Shown piece by piece: positions 26,261-33,719 of a DNA stretch of 64,000 nucleotides. The stretch is from contig JAEWRN010000021.1 in the NCBI GenBank assembly GCA_023460035.1, positions 310,001 through 374,000 on the forward strand, in the 5' to 3' direction. Each line of letters begins with the position of its first letter. Position 1 is the first letter of the stretch. Origin of the DNA: Bacillota bacterium (GTDB taxonomy: Bacteria > Bacillota > Clostridia > Oscillospirales > Ruminococcaceae). Below the pieces are notes generated by a model. It made no database searches. It saw only the letters and a list, made by a program, of their open reading frames with translations, and was not told where the DNA came from. Position numbers and translations under genes: made by a program.

Positions 26261-27439
26261 ATGGAGTATAGTTCCCTTGCAATAAAAGAAGAACTGCGGC
26301 GCGCCATTGACAAAATGGGGTTTGCCGAGCTGACCGAAGTACAGGAAAAAGCCATCCCGCTGATGCTGGAAGGGCGGGATGTGGTTGCAAAGGCACCTAC
26401 CGGCACCGGCAAGACCAGTGCATTTGGCATCCCGATGATTGAGACGCTGAGCGCCGAGCGCGGCAAGCCACAGGCCTTGGTGCTGTGCCCCACCCGCGAG
26501 CTGTGTTTGCAGATCACGGCCGAGCTGCAGGCCCTTGCGGCGTTTTTGCCCGATGTGCATATTGCCGCCGTGTATGGCGGGCAGCCGATTGAACGGCAGA
26601 AAAAGTTATTGGCCGACGGGGTGGAGATTGTGGTGGCGACCCCGGGGCGGATGCAGGACCATATGGACCACCGCAACCTGGACGTGCGCGGCATCAAGAC
26701 CGTGGTGCTGGATGAGGCGGATGAGATGCTGGACATGGGTTTTTACCGCGACGTGATGAAGATCGTGGACCATCTGCCGGGCAAAGAGCACCTGCATATG
26801 TTTTCGGCCACCATCTCCCGCGAGGTGATGGACATCAGTTGGAAATACCAAAAGCACCCGGCAGAGGTGAACGTGGAGCCGATAGAAGAGAGTGCCCCCC
26901 ACATTGACCAGTACAGCCTGCTGACGACCGGCCGCAACAAGCTGGCGGATATGACCGAGCTGATGTTGCAGGGCGGCTACCGGCGTGCGATGGTGTTTTG
27001 CAACACGAAATACGCGACAGAGGCACTGACCAGCCAGTTGATTGGGCTGAATTTTAAGGCGGAATGCCTGAACGGCGACATGCAGCAGAGCGAGCGCAAT
27101 AAAATTATGCAGCGGTTTCGCGACGGCGAGGTGGACGTGCTGGTGGCGACCGACGTGGCAGCGCGCGGCATTGACGTTTCGGACGTGCAGGTGGTGTTTA
27201 ACTACGACCTGCCGCAGACCAACGAATATTACCTGCACCGCATTGGCCGCACCGGCCGCGCCAAAAAAGAGGGCGTGAGCTTTTTGTTTTATACCGCGCA
27301 GGACAAAAAGCGGGTGGGCGAGATGATACGCTACACCCAAAGCGAAGTGACCGAGGTCAAGCTGTGGAACGGCAAGATGAAACCGGTGACCCCAAACCCA
27401 TGGCAGGCGCGGGGGTTTGAAATTTTGTACAGCAATTGA
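26261..27439 (+). CDS. DEAD-box ATP-dependent RNA helicase
   Basis: A 392-residue two-domain RNA helicase with all core motifs: Q-motif region FAELTEVQEKAIP, Walker A APTGTGKT, PTRELCLQ, TPGR, DEAD in VLDEADEML, SAT in FSATIS, then ATDVAARGIDV and HRIGRTGRA. It stops shortly after the second RecA domain and so lacks the basic or RNA-binding C-terminal extension of CshA or DeaD. ATG at 26261 is chosen because the in-frame TTG at 26252 abuts the ribosome site. Likely roles are RNA decay, ribosome assembly or cold growth. The next gene begins 14 nt after the stop. Confidence 0.93.
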   Translation: MEYSSLAIKEELRRAIDKMGFAELTEVQEKAIPLMLEGRDVVAKAPTGTGKTSAFGIPMIETLSAERGKPQALVLCPTRELCLQITAELQALAAFLPDVHIAAVYGGQPIERQKKLLADGVEIVVATPGRMQDHMDHRNLDVRGIKTVVLDEADEMLDMGFYRDVMKIVDHLPGKEHLHMFSATISREVMDISWKYQKHPAEVNVEPIEESAPHIDQYSLLTTGRNKLADMTELMLQGGYRRAMVFCNTKYATEALTSQLIGLNFKAECLNGDMQQSERNKIMQRFRDGEVDVLVATDVAARGIDVSDVQVVFNYDLPQTNEYYLHRIGRTGRAKKEGVSFLFYTAQDKKRVGEMIRYTQSEVTEVKLWNGKMKPVTPNPWQARGFEILYSN

Positions 27440-27453
27440 GGGGGGAACAGCAG

Positions 27454-27915
27454 ATGAGCACAAACGGTGAAAAGGCAAACGACTATTTTTGCGAAGGGTA
27501 TAACTGTGCGCAGGCGACTTTTTTGGCGTTTTGCGGGGAGACCGGCATGGATGAAAAAACGGCGGCGCGCCTTGCAAGCGGCCTTGGCGGCGGTGTGGGG
27601 CGCCAGCGCGAAGTGTGCGGCGCCATTACCGGCATGACGATGGCGGCGGGGCTGCTGCGCGGCTACGACACCCCCACCGGCGGGCCGGAAAAGACCGATA
27701 CCTATGCCTTGATACAGCAGCTTTGTGCCGAGTTTAAAGAGAGAAACGGCAGCATCATCTGCCGCGAGCTGCTGGGCTTGCAGGAGGCAGAGGGCACGCC
27801 GCAGGCAGCCCCCCGCACCGCCCAGTACTACCACGACCGCCGCTGTGCCGATTACTGCCGTGACGCCGCCGACCTGCTGGCAGCCGCATTGCAGCAGGGC
27901 AAGGCAGACGCTTGA
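27454..27915 (+). CDS. C_GCAxxG_C_C family redox-type protein
   Basis: A 153-residue protein with the cysteine pattern of this family: EGYNCAQA near residue 17, REVCGAITGM near residue 54, IICRELLG near residue 101 and RRCADYC near residue 128. The glycine-rich SGLGGGVGRQ segment precedes the second Cys. Family members are small probable metal- or redox-cofactor proteins, often next to transporters or oxidoreductases; no reaction is established. It starts 14 nt after the helicase stop behind GAGGGGGG, so the two are likely co-transcribed. The -35 box of the next promoter overlaps its 3' end. Confidence 0.85.
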   Translation: MSTNGEKANDYFCEGYNCAQATFLAFCGETGMDEKTAARLASGLGGGVGRQREVCGAITGMTMAAGLLRGYDTPTGGPEKTDTYALIQQLCAEFKERNGSIICRELLGLQEAEGTPQAAPRTAQYYHDRRCADYCRDAADLLAAALQQGKADA

Positions 27916-27941
27916 CAGCAGGCGGGTGCCCGTGCTATTCT
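27912..27941 (+). promoter_or_regulatory. Promoter of the ABC-F leader
   Basis: TTGACA (27912-27917), 18 nt, TATTCT (27936-27941), the latter in a TGC extension. Transcription should start near 27948. Confidence 0.7.
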
Positions 27942-28002
27942 AAAAAACAGCCGCAAGGGTAGTTTGCCTGTGTGGCTGACATAAAAAAGACTGGATGTGG
28001 GA

Positions 28003-28085
28003 AGATGCGCAAATAACTCCTTTTGTATGGCTGCCTGCCGCAGTGCGGCAAGGCGGCACCACAAGGGATTACTGCGCATCTTTTT
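28003..28085 (+). terminator. First leader terminator (T1)
   Basis: Perfect 9-bp closing stem AGATGCGCA/TGCGCATCT with nested stems and a U-tract at 28081-28085. It may also end the upstream helicase operon. Confidence 0.75.
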
Positions 28086-28182
28086 GCTTTTATACCAGCC
28101 CAGCCGGGGCCGGCAAGACACAGGGGAACCCCTGTGCGCTGTTGCCTGCCGGCATGGGGACGGTATGCCCGACTAAAGCAGA

Positions 28183-28210
28183 GCTGCGGAAGTAATTCCG
28201 CGGCTTTTTT
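28183..28210 (+). terminator. Second leader terminator (T2), 40 nt before the ABC-F start
   Basis: GCTGCGGAA/TTCCGCGGC stem (one G-U) with a GTAA tetraloop and six T. Confidence 0.8.
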
Positions 28211-28249
28211 GTTTGTGCGGGGCCGCGCCCTGTGCCGGAAAGGAGAACT

Positions 28250-29851
28250 ATGGCCCAGATTACGATTCAACAATTAGATTTTACCTATGAGGGGGCAGTG
28301 ACCCCCGTGTTTAAAAATATGAGCGCCACGCTGGATACCGACTGGCGGCTGGGGCTGATTGGCCGCAACGGCCGCGGCAAAACGACTCTGCTGCGCCTGC
28401 TGGCGGGCGAGCTGCCGGACGGCGGGGCGGTCCGCCGCAGCATGCCGGTGTCGCTGTACCCGTTTGCACTGCCCAAGGCGGTGGAGGCACTGCCCGCATT
28501 GCAGGTGGCAAAGGACTGTGTGGCGCCATTTACCGTGTTGGAGCAGGAAATGCAAAAAGCAATTGAAGAGGGCGAAGCGGGGCTTGCCCGGTATGGCGAA
28601 TTGGAAGAGCAGTATGCCGCGCTGGGTGGGTACACTGTGGAAAGCGATTTGCAGCGCGAAGCGGGGCTGCTGGGGGTGGGTGAGCTGGTGCTGGGCCGCC
28701 CGTTTGGCACGCTGTCTGGCGGGGAGCGGGAAAAACTGCTGCTGGCAGCGCTGTTTTTGCGCAAAAACCATTTTTTACTGATTGACGAACCGACCAACCA
28801 CCTTGATATGCAGGGCCGTGCGCTGCTGGGACAGTACCTTGCGGCGAAGAAGGGTTTTTTGCTTGTCAGCCATGACCGCACGCTGCTGGATGCCGCAATT
28901 GACCATGTGCTGGTGCTGGGGCGCACCGGGGTAGAGCTGCAGCAGGGCAATTACAGCAGCTGGAAACAAAACCGTGAGCGACAGGACGCGTTTGAAGCGG
29001 CCCGCAACGAGACGCTGCGGGGCGAAATACGCCGCATGGAGGCCGCTGCCGCCCGCACTGCAAGCTGGGGGCAGGCGGTGGAAGCGACAAAGCATGGTAC
29101 CCGCAACAGCGGCCTGCGGCCCGACCGCGGTTACATTGGCGCACGGGCAGCCAGCATGCAGCAGGCAACAAAAAACCTGCAAAACCGGCAGCAGAAGGCC
29201 TTGCAGGAGACCCGCGCGCTGCTGCAAAATGTGGAGGAAAGCGAACCGCTGAAGCTGCAACTGCTGGCCGCCCCGGCCCCGCGCATTTTGTACGGGCAGG
29301 GCCTTGCCGCCTGCCGCGCGGGGCGGCCCCTGTTTGAACCGGTCGATTTTTTATTGCAGCGCGGCGAGCAGCTTGCCCTTTGCGGCGCCAATGGCACCGG
29401 CAAAACGACGCTGCTGCGGCTGATGGAGCAGGGCAGCGGGGAATTTGCAGGCGAATTTTGGCGGCAGGCAGGGCTGCACATCTCCGTCGTGGCCCAACAC
29501 ACCGACCACCTTGCAGGCCCGCTGCGCCAGCTGCCACAGCAAAACGGGCTTGACAGCGCGCTGTTTTTTGCGATTTTGCGCAAGCTGGGGCTGGAGCGCG
29601 CGGTGTTTGACCAGCGGATGGAAGAATGCTCGCAGGGGCAGAAAAAGAAAATTTTGCTGGCCCAAAGCCTTGCGCGCCCGGCCCATTTGTATTTGTGGGA
29701 CGAGCCGCTGAACTATTTGGATGTGGACGCCCGCGAACAGTTGGAAGAGCTGCTGGTGACCGCCCGCCCGACAATGGTGCTGATTGAGCATGACGCCCGG
29801 TTTTTACAGCGGGTGGCGAGTGACATGGTGACGCTGCACCGCTGTGAGTGA
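28250..29851 (+). CDS. Lsa-like ABC-F ribosome-associated ATPase
   Basis: A 533-residue protein with two ABC ATPase domains and no membrane segments. The first has Walker A GRNGRGKTT, signature LSGGEREKLL and Walker B FLLIDEPTNHLD. The second has GANGTGKTT, the degenerate signature SQGQKKKILLAQ and LYLWDEPLNYLDVD. They are joined by a charged linker (residues ~235-330) that in ABC-F proteins reaches the tRNA/peptidyl-transferase site. WRLGLIGRNGRGKTT is typical of the Lsa group, which protects ribosomes from lincosamides, streptogramin A and pleuromutilins. Whether this chromosomal homologue confers resistance is unknown. The attenuator-like leader fits drug-induced control. AAAGGAG precedes the ATG at 28250. 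Confidence 0.88.
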   Translation: MAQITIQQLDFTYEGAVTPVFKNMSATLDTDWRLGLIGRNGRGKTTLLRLLAGELPDGGAVRRSMPVSLYPFALPKAVEALPALQVAKDCVAPFTVLEQEMQKAIEEGEAGLARYGELEEQYAALGGYTVESDLQREAGLLGVGELVLGRPFGTLSGGEREKLLLAALFLRKNHFLLIDEPTNHLDMQGRALLGQYLAAKKGFLLVSHDRTLLDAAIDHVLVLGRTGVELQQGNYSSWKQNRERQDAFEAARNETLRGEIRRMEAAAARTASWGQAVEATKHGTRNSGLRPDRGYIGARAASMQQATKNLQNRQQKALQETRALLQNVEESEPLKLQLLAAPAPRILYGQGLAACRAGRPLFEPVDFLLQRGEQLALCGANGTGKTTLLRLMEQGSGEFAGEFWRQAGLHISVVAQHTDHLAGPLRQLPQQNGLDSALFFAILRKLGLERAVFDQRMEECSQGQKKKILLAQSLARPAHLYLWDEPLNYLDVDAREQLEELLVTARPTMVLIEHDARFLQRVASDMVTLHRCE

Positions 29852-30165
29852 CCGATTGCCTGGCTGGGGCGAATATGCGTGCTTTGGTGGGGGTAGCCTG
29901 TGGTATGCAAAAGCGGGTACTTTGATATAACTGGCTGTGAACGGCTTTGCGCCGGCGCCCGCGATTACACAGGCCGGCGCGGTATAAGACAAATTATATG
30001 AATAGAATAGAAAATACCGCCCGTATGCAGCATATTGCCGCATACGGGCGGTGCTGTTTAGAATAAGGAAGCGAAATGCCGCAAAGAAAGACATACAAAA
30101 GCGCCCCGCCTGCAAAACAGGAGGGACGCAAGCAATATACTATGTAATGAAGCCAACCCAAGGTG
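29852..30165. other. Convergent intergenic region with hairpins
   Basis: No gene seen. GCGCCGG/CCGGCGC (29949-29980) forms one hairpin downstream of the ABC-F gene. A perfect 13-bp stem ACCGCCCGTATGC/GCATACGGGCGGT (30016-30052) with a U-rich leftward tail acts as terminator for the leftward lectin gene. A third hairpin CCTG/CAGG with GC-rich flanks lies at about 30095-30127. Confidence 0.6.
30016..30052. terminator. Palindromic terminator between convergent genes
   Basis: Perfect 13-bp arms with an 11-nt loop. Leftward the tail reads TATTTTCTATTC, rightward it is only weakly U-rich. Confidence 0.7.
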
Positions 30166-30930
30166 CTATTTTTGGGCTTTTTTAGCAGGAGCTGCCGGCT
30201 TTTTGGCGGCGGGGGTCTGTTTTTTGGCCGCTGCGGGTTTTGGCTTTTGGGGCGATTTTTTAGTGCCGGCTTCCGCTTTGCCCGGTACAGCGGGGGCAGC
30301 GGGCTGTTTTTGCTTGCCGCCGGCGGCGTTTTTAGCGGGCGCCGGTTTTTCAGCGGCGCTGCCTGCGGTTTTTGCACCGGCAGAGGTTGCCGCGGTGCCC
30401 GCCGCTTTTTTGCGCGGCTGTTTCGCAGGGGGCGGGGGCGCGTCCTCCGGCAGAGGCTGGGGTGCCAGCGGCGCATGGCGGGCGGGGCAAAGCCGAATAT
30501 CCCACATCTGGTTTTCACCGTCAAGGTCTTGCCAAATCTGCACCTTGGCACCGCTTTGCGGGTTCATGCCCACAACGTCGAGGCATTTGCCGCCGAGTTT
30601 AGATTTAATTTTGTAACTGCCGCCCGCCGCGGGCACAAGCGCCCACAGCTGGTTGTCTGCGCCGATATAATCCCACTGGTGTACCCAGGCGCCGTCCTGT
30701 GTGCCGCCGATGGTGATGTCGATGGCCTTTTCAGAGTGGCGGCAGATGATTTTGTAGTACCCATCCTCTACGGCGACAATCTTCCACTGCTGGCTTTCGG
30801 TGCCGACATCGTCCCACAGCTGAATGATGCCACCGTTTTCAAGGTCGAAATCGGCAACTTCCAGCACGTGGCCGGTGGCCTTTGCGGCAATGGTGTAATA
30901 GCGGTTCGGAACAAACTCAAACTTTGCCAT
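30166..30930 (-). CDS. Ricin-type beta-trefoil protein with lysine/alanine/proline-rich tail
   Basis: A 254-residue protein without signal peptide. Residues ~1-140 form three trefoil repeats with the ricin-lectin QxW signatures: IIQLWDDVGTESQQWKI, WVHQWDYIGADNQLWAL and KVQIWQDLDGENQMWDI. Residues ~150-254 are low complexity, built of Pro, Ala and Lys (AAKKQTPAAKKPAAPAKK), much like histone H1 tails, ending in KAQK. Beta-trefoil lectins bind sugars, here with no visible catalytic partner. ATG at 30930 is chosen for AAAGGAG 9 nt upstream. Cytosolic location is implied; the basic tail could bind nucleic acid or polyphosphate, or the protein may be exported without a classical signal. Confidence 0.8.
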   Translation of the reverse strand: MAKFEFVPNRYYTIAAKATGHVLEVADFDLENGGIIQLWDDVGTESQQWKIVAVEDGYYKIICRHSEKAIDITIGGTQDGAWVHQWDYIGADNQLWALVPAAGGSYKIKSKLGGKCLDVVGMNPQSGAKVQIWQDLDGENQMWDIRLCPARHAPLAPQPLPEDAPPPPAKQPRKKAAGTAATSAGAKTAGSAAEKPAPAKNAAGGKQKQPAAPAVPGKAEAGTKKSPQKPKPAAAKKQTPAAKKPAAPAKKAQK

Positions 30931-31075
30931 GACGCAACACTCCTTTGCAGTAGCTACTACCAACTATAACAAAACGCGGCCCGCCGTCAAGCGGCAACGG
31001 CAGAATTTGTAGGAATGCATAAGCAAAAATGGAAAAATAAAGCAATTTCCGGCACACGGCCGGACGGGCCTGCGG

Positions 31076-31900
31076 TCAGGGCCCCTGCCCGGCAAGCCGC
31101 TCGGCGTGAAAAATATACTGCTGCGCAATACCGGCATACCGGGCGGCGCACCGGGGCAGCCCGCGCGGGAAGCGGCGCTGCATCGCGCGGCGCATCCACA
31201 CATCGACCGGGAACGCCTGCATGCGGCCAAGGCCGAACAGCAGGGTGCAATCCGCCACCTTGGGGCCAACGCCGTGGATTGTCATCAGCAGCGCCTTTGC
31301 GTCGTCGAGCGGCAGGGCATCCAGCGCGGTTTCGCTGACGGCACCCGATGCCACTTTGGCGGCGGCATCCAGCAGATACGCGGCCCGCCAACCGGCCCGC
31401 AACGGGGCAAGGTCTTGCACCGTAAGGCCGGCAAGCGCCTGTGCGGTGGGAAAGGCGTAGGCCCCGCCGGGCAGCGGTGCGCCAAAATTGCTGCACAGCC
31501 GCTCGACAATGCCGCGAATGCGCGGAATGTTGTTGTTTTGGCTGAGGATGAAGGTGAGCAGCACCTCAAAAAAGTCCTGATGCAGCACGCGAATGCCGGG
31601 GGCACAGTCGATGCAGGCAGAGAGCCGTTTAGAGCCGCGCAGCACGGTGTGAATGGCGGTGTAGTCCTCGTTTAGTGAAAAGTAATGCAAAAAATAGGGG
31701 ATGTCGGCTTCAGCGACCGGTGAAAGCTGCACGGCGCCCCCCTGCTGCCGCAGGGTGAGGGTTTGCCCGTGCACGACACCGCAAAAAGCGTCGCCTTCGG
31801 CCTGCCAGCGAAAGCACTGCCCGCAGAACAGAGTGTCGGCGGCAGAAAACGGCCCGTCGGGCCAGACGGTGAGTACGCCGCCAGCATAATGTTTGCGCAA
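31076..31900 (-). CDS. ogg: 8-oxoguanine DNA glycosylase/AP lyase (Ogg family)
   Basis: A 274-residue base-excision repair enzyme of the helix-hairpin-helix-GPD superfamily, removing 8-oxoguanine opposite C. SQNNNIPRIRGIVERLC matches the Ogg core. The hairpin IHGVGPKVADC carries the catalytic lysine, and FPVDVWMRRAM carries the catalytic Asp. The N-terminal TBP-like domain has the base-contact segment FCGQCFRW. The best start is TTG at 31900: AAGGAGG lies exactly 7 nt upstream, while the frame extended to 32035 adds an implausible Phe-rich leader without a ribosome site. It is monocistronic. Confidence 0.9.
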   Translation of the reverse strand: MRKHYAGGVLTVWPDGPFSAADTLFCGQCFRWQAEGDAFCGVVHGQTLTLRQQGGAVQLSPVAEADIPYFLHYFSLNEDYTAIHTVLRGSKRLSACIDCAPGIRVLHQDFFEVLLTFILSQNNNIPRIRGIVERLCSNFGAPLPGGAYAFPTAQALAGLTVQDLAPLRAGWRAAYLLDAAAKVASGAVSETALDALPLDDAKALLMTIHGVGPKVADCTLLFGLGRMQAFPVDVWMRRAMQRRFPRGLPRCAARYAGIAQQYIFHAERLAGQGP

Positions 31901-32572
31901 AAGAAAACCTCCTTCAAGCTGCACTTGAAGCGACCCCAGTATACCACAAATGCAGAAAATGTCCAAAGGGGAGCAAAAGAACAAAAAAGAAAAAAATTCA
32001 TAAATTTCAAAAGGAAAAAACGGCATAATTACCATCTTGACAACGCAAAGTTAACAGCCGGTTTTGTGAACAGTTTTCAACAGCGCGTGGAAAACTATGT
32101 TTAAAAACTTTCTCTCAACAGGCCGTTTTGCCGAGTAACATGGGGAATATCAACAGTTTCAACCGACTTTTCAACAAACCACATTCAAAATCCGAGTGGG
32201 AAAGGGGAATTAACTCTTTGTATAATGAAAAAAGAGAAGGGCAAAAATTTCGTGCTTGACATTCTTTTGCAAGGGCGTTCTTGTACAAAAAACGGGGTTT
32301 AAATTTTGTGCGGTGCTGCCGAGCAAAGAAATAAAAAGCAAAACAAAAACGAAAAAAGGCGAAACAGGGCGGCAAAACAGGCCCTGCGCGCTGTTTTACC
32401 ACGTAAAAATGAAAAAGGGTGGGAATGTAAAAAAAGAAGAGGACGCAAATCGACACACAAAGATAGAAAAGGCCGACGTAATTTGCTATAATATACAAAA
32501 TAATGCAAACAGAACACACTGCGCGTGCAGTGCGGCAAACACACTGCCGCACGCAGCCGGTTGGAGGCAGCG
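31901..32572. other. Long AT-rich intergenic region with DnaA-box-like repeats and the rlmB promoter
   Basis: No credible gene in 672 nt. TTTTCAACA-like words recur near 32073, 32112, 32146 and 32167, with GTGGAAAAC at about 32087. The stretch 32320-32440 is A-rich and T-poor. An extended -10 promoter TGCTATAAT (32484-32492) drives the methyltransferase gene. Confidence 0.5.
32484..32492 (+). promoter_or_regulatory. Extended -10 promoter of the methyltransferase gene
   Basis: TGCTATAAT with a perfect -10 hexamer at 32487-32492; the -35 region is poor. Confidence 0.6.
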
Positions 32573-33679
32573 ATGGAAATAAAAGAGAACAGACAGAACA
32601 AGGCCAGCAGAGATAACCGGGATAACAGAGAAAACCGGGGAGGACGGAACGGTAAGGCCGGCAGGGACAACACCGAGAACCGGAGTGGCCGGGTTGGCAG
32701 AGACGACAGAGACAGCCGGTACAGCAAAGCTGGCAGGGACAGCACCGAGAACCGGAAAGGCCGGGCTGGTAAAGCCGGCAGGGACGACAGCGAGAACCGG
32801 AGTGGCCGGGTTGGCAGAGACGACAGCGAGGGCCGGTACAGCCGGGAGAGCAAAGCCGGTTGGGACGAGAGCGACAACCGGGAAGGCAGAACCGACAGAG
32901 ACAGCAGAGATAGTTGGGACCATAACGACAGCCGGGAGACGACGATTGTCTACGGGAAAAACGCGGTGACCGAATTGTTGCGCCAGGGCGACGGCGTGGA
33001 TACCGTTTATCTGGCGGAGGGCCTGAGCCCCGCCGTGGCGAATTATTACACCGCCCTTGCGAAAGAGGCCGGGGCTGCGATTAAGCGGGTGCACGCCGCA
33101 AAGCTGCGCGGCATGTGTGGCACCGAAAACCACCAGGGAGTCGCGGCCTATGCGAGCGCGGTGGAATACGCCACGCTGGAGGACCTGCTGGCGAATGCCG
33201 CGGCGCGCGGGGAGGACCCGCTGATTTTGCTGGCGGACGGCGTAGAGGACCCGCACAACCTTGGGGCGATGATCCGCACCGCGCTGCTGGCAGGCGCACA
33301 CGGTATCGTGATACCAAAGCGCGGCGGCGCACAGGTGACGCCGATTGTGGCCAAAACATCGGCCGGGGCCAGCATGGTGCTGCCGATTGCCCGTGTGGCC
33401 AATATTGGCGAAGCGGTGCGCCGGCTGAAAGAAAAAAATGTGTTTGTGTATGCCGCCGATATGGAGGGCCCCGCCATGTACCAGCAAAACCTGACCGGCC
33501 CGCTGGCACTGGTGCTGGGCAGCGAGGGCAAAGGGGTGTCGCCGCTGGTAAAAAAGCTGTGCGACGGCCTGGTAAGCCTGCCGATGAGCCAGCACCGCGC
33601 CGGGGTGGACAGCCTGAATGTTTCGGTGGCGGCCGGTGTGTTGATGTATGAAGTGGTTCGCCAGCGCGGTGGCTTTTAA
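32573..33679 (+). CDS. rlmB: 23S rRNA/tRNA 2'-O-methyltransferase, TrmH/RlmB family, with repetitive N-terminal extension
   Basis: A 368-residue protein. Residues ~125-368 are a SPOUT methyltransferase: a small substrate-binding domain from VYGKNAVTELL, then the knotted SAM-binding domain with the three family motifs ADGVEDPHNLGAMIRTA, LVLGSEGKGVSP and SLNVSVAAGVLMYE. This is the RlmB pattern (Gm2251 of 23S rRNA). Residues ~1-120 are unusual: almost only Arg, Asp, Glu, Asn, Gly, Ser and Lys in repeats such as ENRSGRVGRDD. Many RlmB homologues have short basic extensions, but this one is much longer. TTGGAGG lies 5 nt before the ATG. Confidence 0.88.
   Translation: MEIKENRQNKASRDNRDNRENRGGRNGKAGRDNTENRSGRVGRDDRDSRYSKAGRDSTENRKGRAGKAGRDDSENRSGRVGRDDSEGRYSRESKAGWDESDNREGRTDRDSRDSWDHNDSRETTIVYGKNAVTELLRQGDGVDTVYLAEGLSPAVANYYTALAKEAGAAIKRVHAAKLRGMCGTENHQGVAAYASAVEYATLEDLLANAAARGEDPLILLADGVEDPHNLGAMIRTALLAGAHGIVIPKRGGAQVTPIVAKTSAGASMVLPIARVANIGEAVRRLKEKNVFVYAADMEGPAMYQQNLTGPLALVLGSEGKGVSPLVKKLCDGLVSLPMSQHRAGVDSLNVSVAAGVLMYEVVRQRGGF
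32657..32841 (+). repeat. 68-bp direct repeats in the 5' part of rlmB
   Basis: Two 68-bp copies (32657-32724 and 32774-32841) differ at only a few positions, and the 49-bp spacer holds a partial copy. Reading frame is kept (117-bp period), so the repeat number can change without breaking the gene. Confidence 0.85.
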
Positions 33680-33719
33680 CCGCGCCTGAAAGCAGCAAAT
33701 GACAGGGAGGAACGTCCAG

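Larger units (their letters stand above)
27948..28249 (+). ncRNA. Structured ~300-nt leader RNA with two intrinsic terminators upstream of the ABC-F gene
   Basis: Successive foldable elements are visible. CAGCC/GGCTG encloses GCAA/TTGC (27948-27978). A three-tier hairpin AGATGCGCA/TGCGCATCT (28003-28081) with inner CCTT/AAGG and TGCCGC/GCGGCA stems ends in TTTTTGCTTTT. A CACAGGG/CCCTGTG stem sits inside GCCGGCA/TGCCGGC (28109-28153). A last hairpin GCTGCGGAA/TTCCGCGGC with a GTAA loop ends in TTTTTT at 28205-28210. GGCAT/ATGCC (28151-28169) would compete with the GCCGGCA pairing. Leaders of ribosome-protecting ABC-F genes are known to use antibiotic-responsive attenuation; this one has the right architecture, but no leader peptide stands out. 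Confidence 0.6.

Noticed and set aside
27995..28195. Possible 66-codon gene or leader peptide in the ABC-F leader
   Set aside because: GTG start without ribosome site, and the frame runs through both terminator stems; structure explains the region better.
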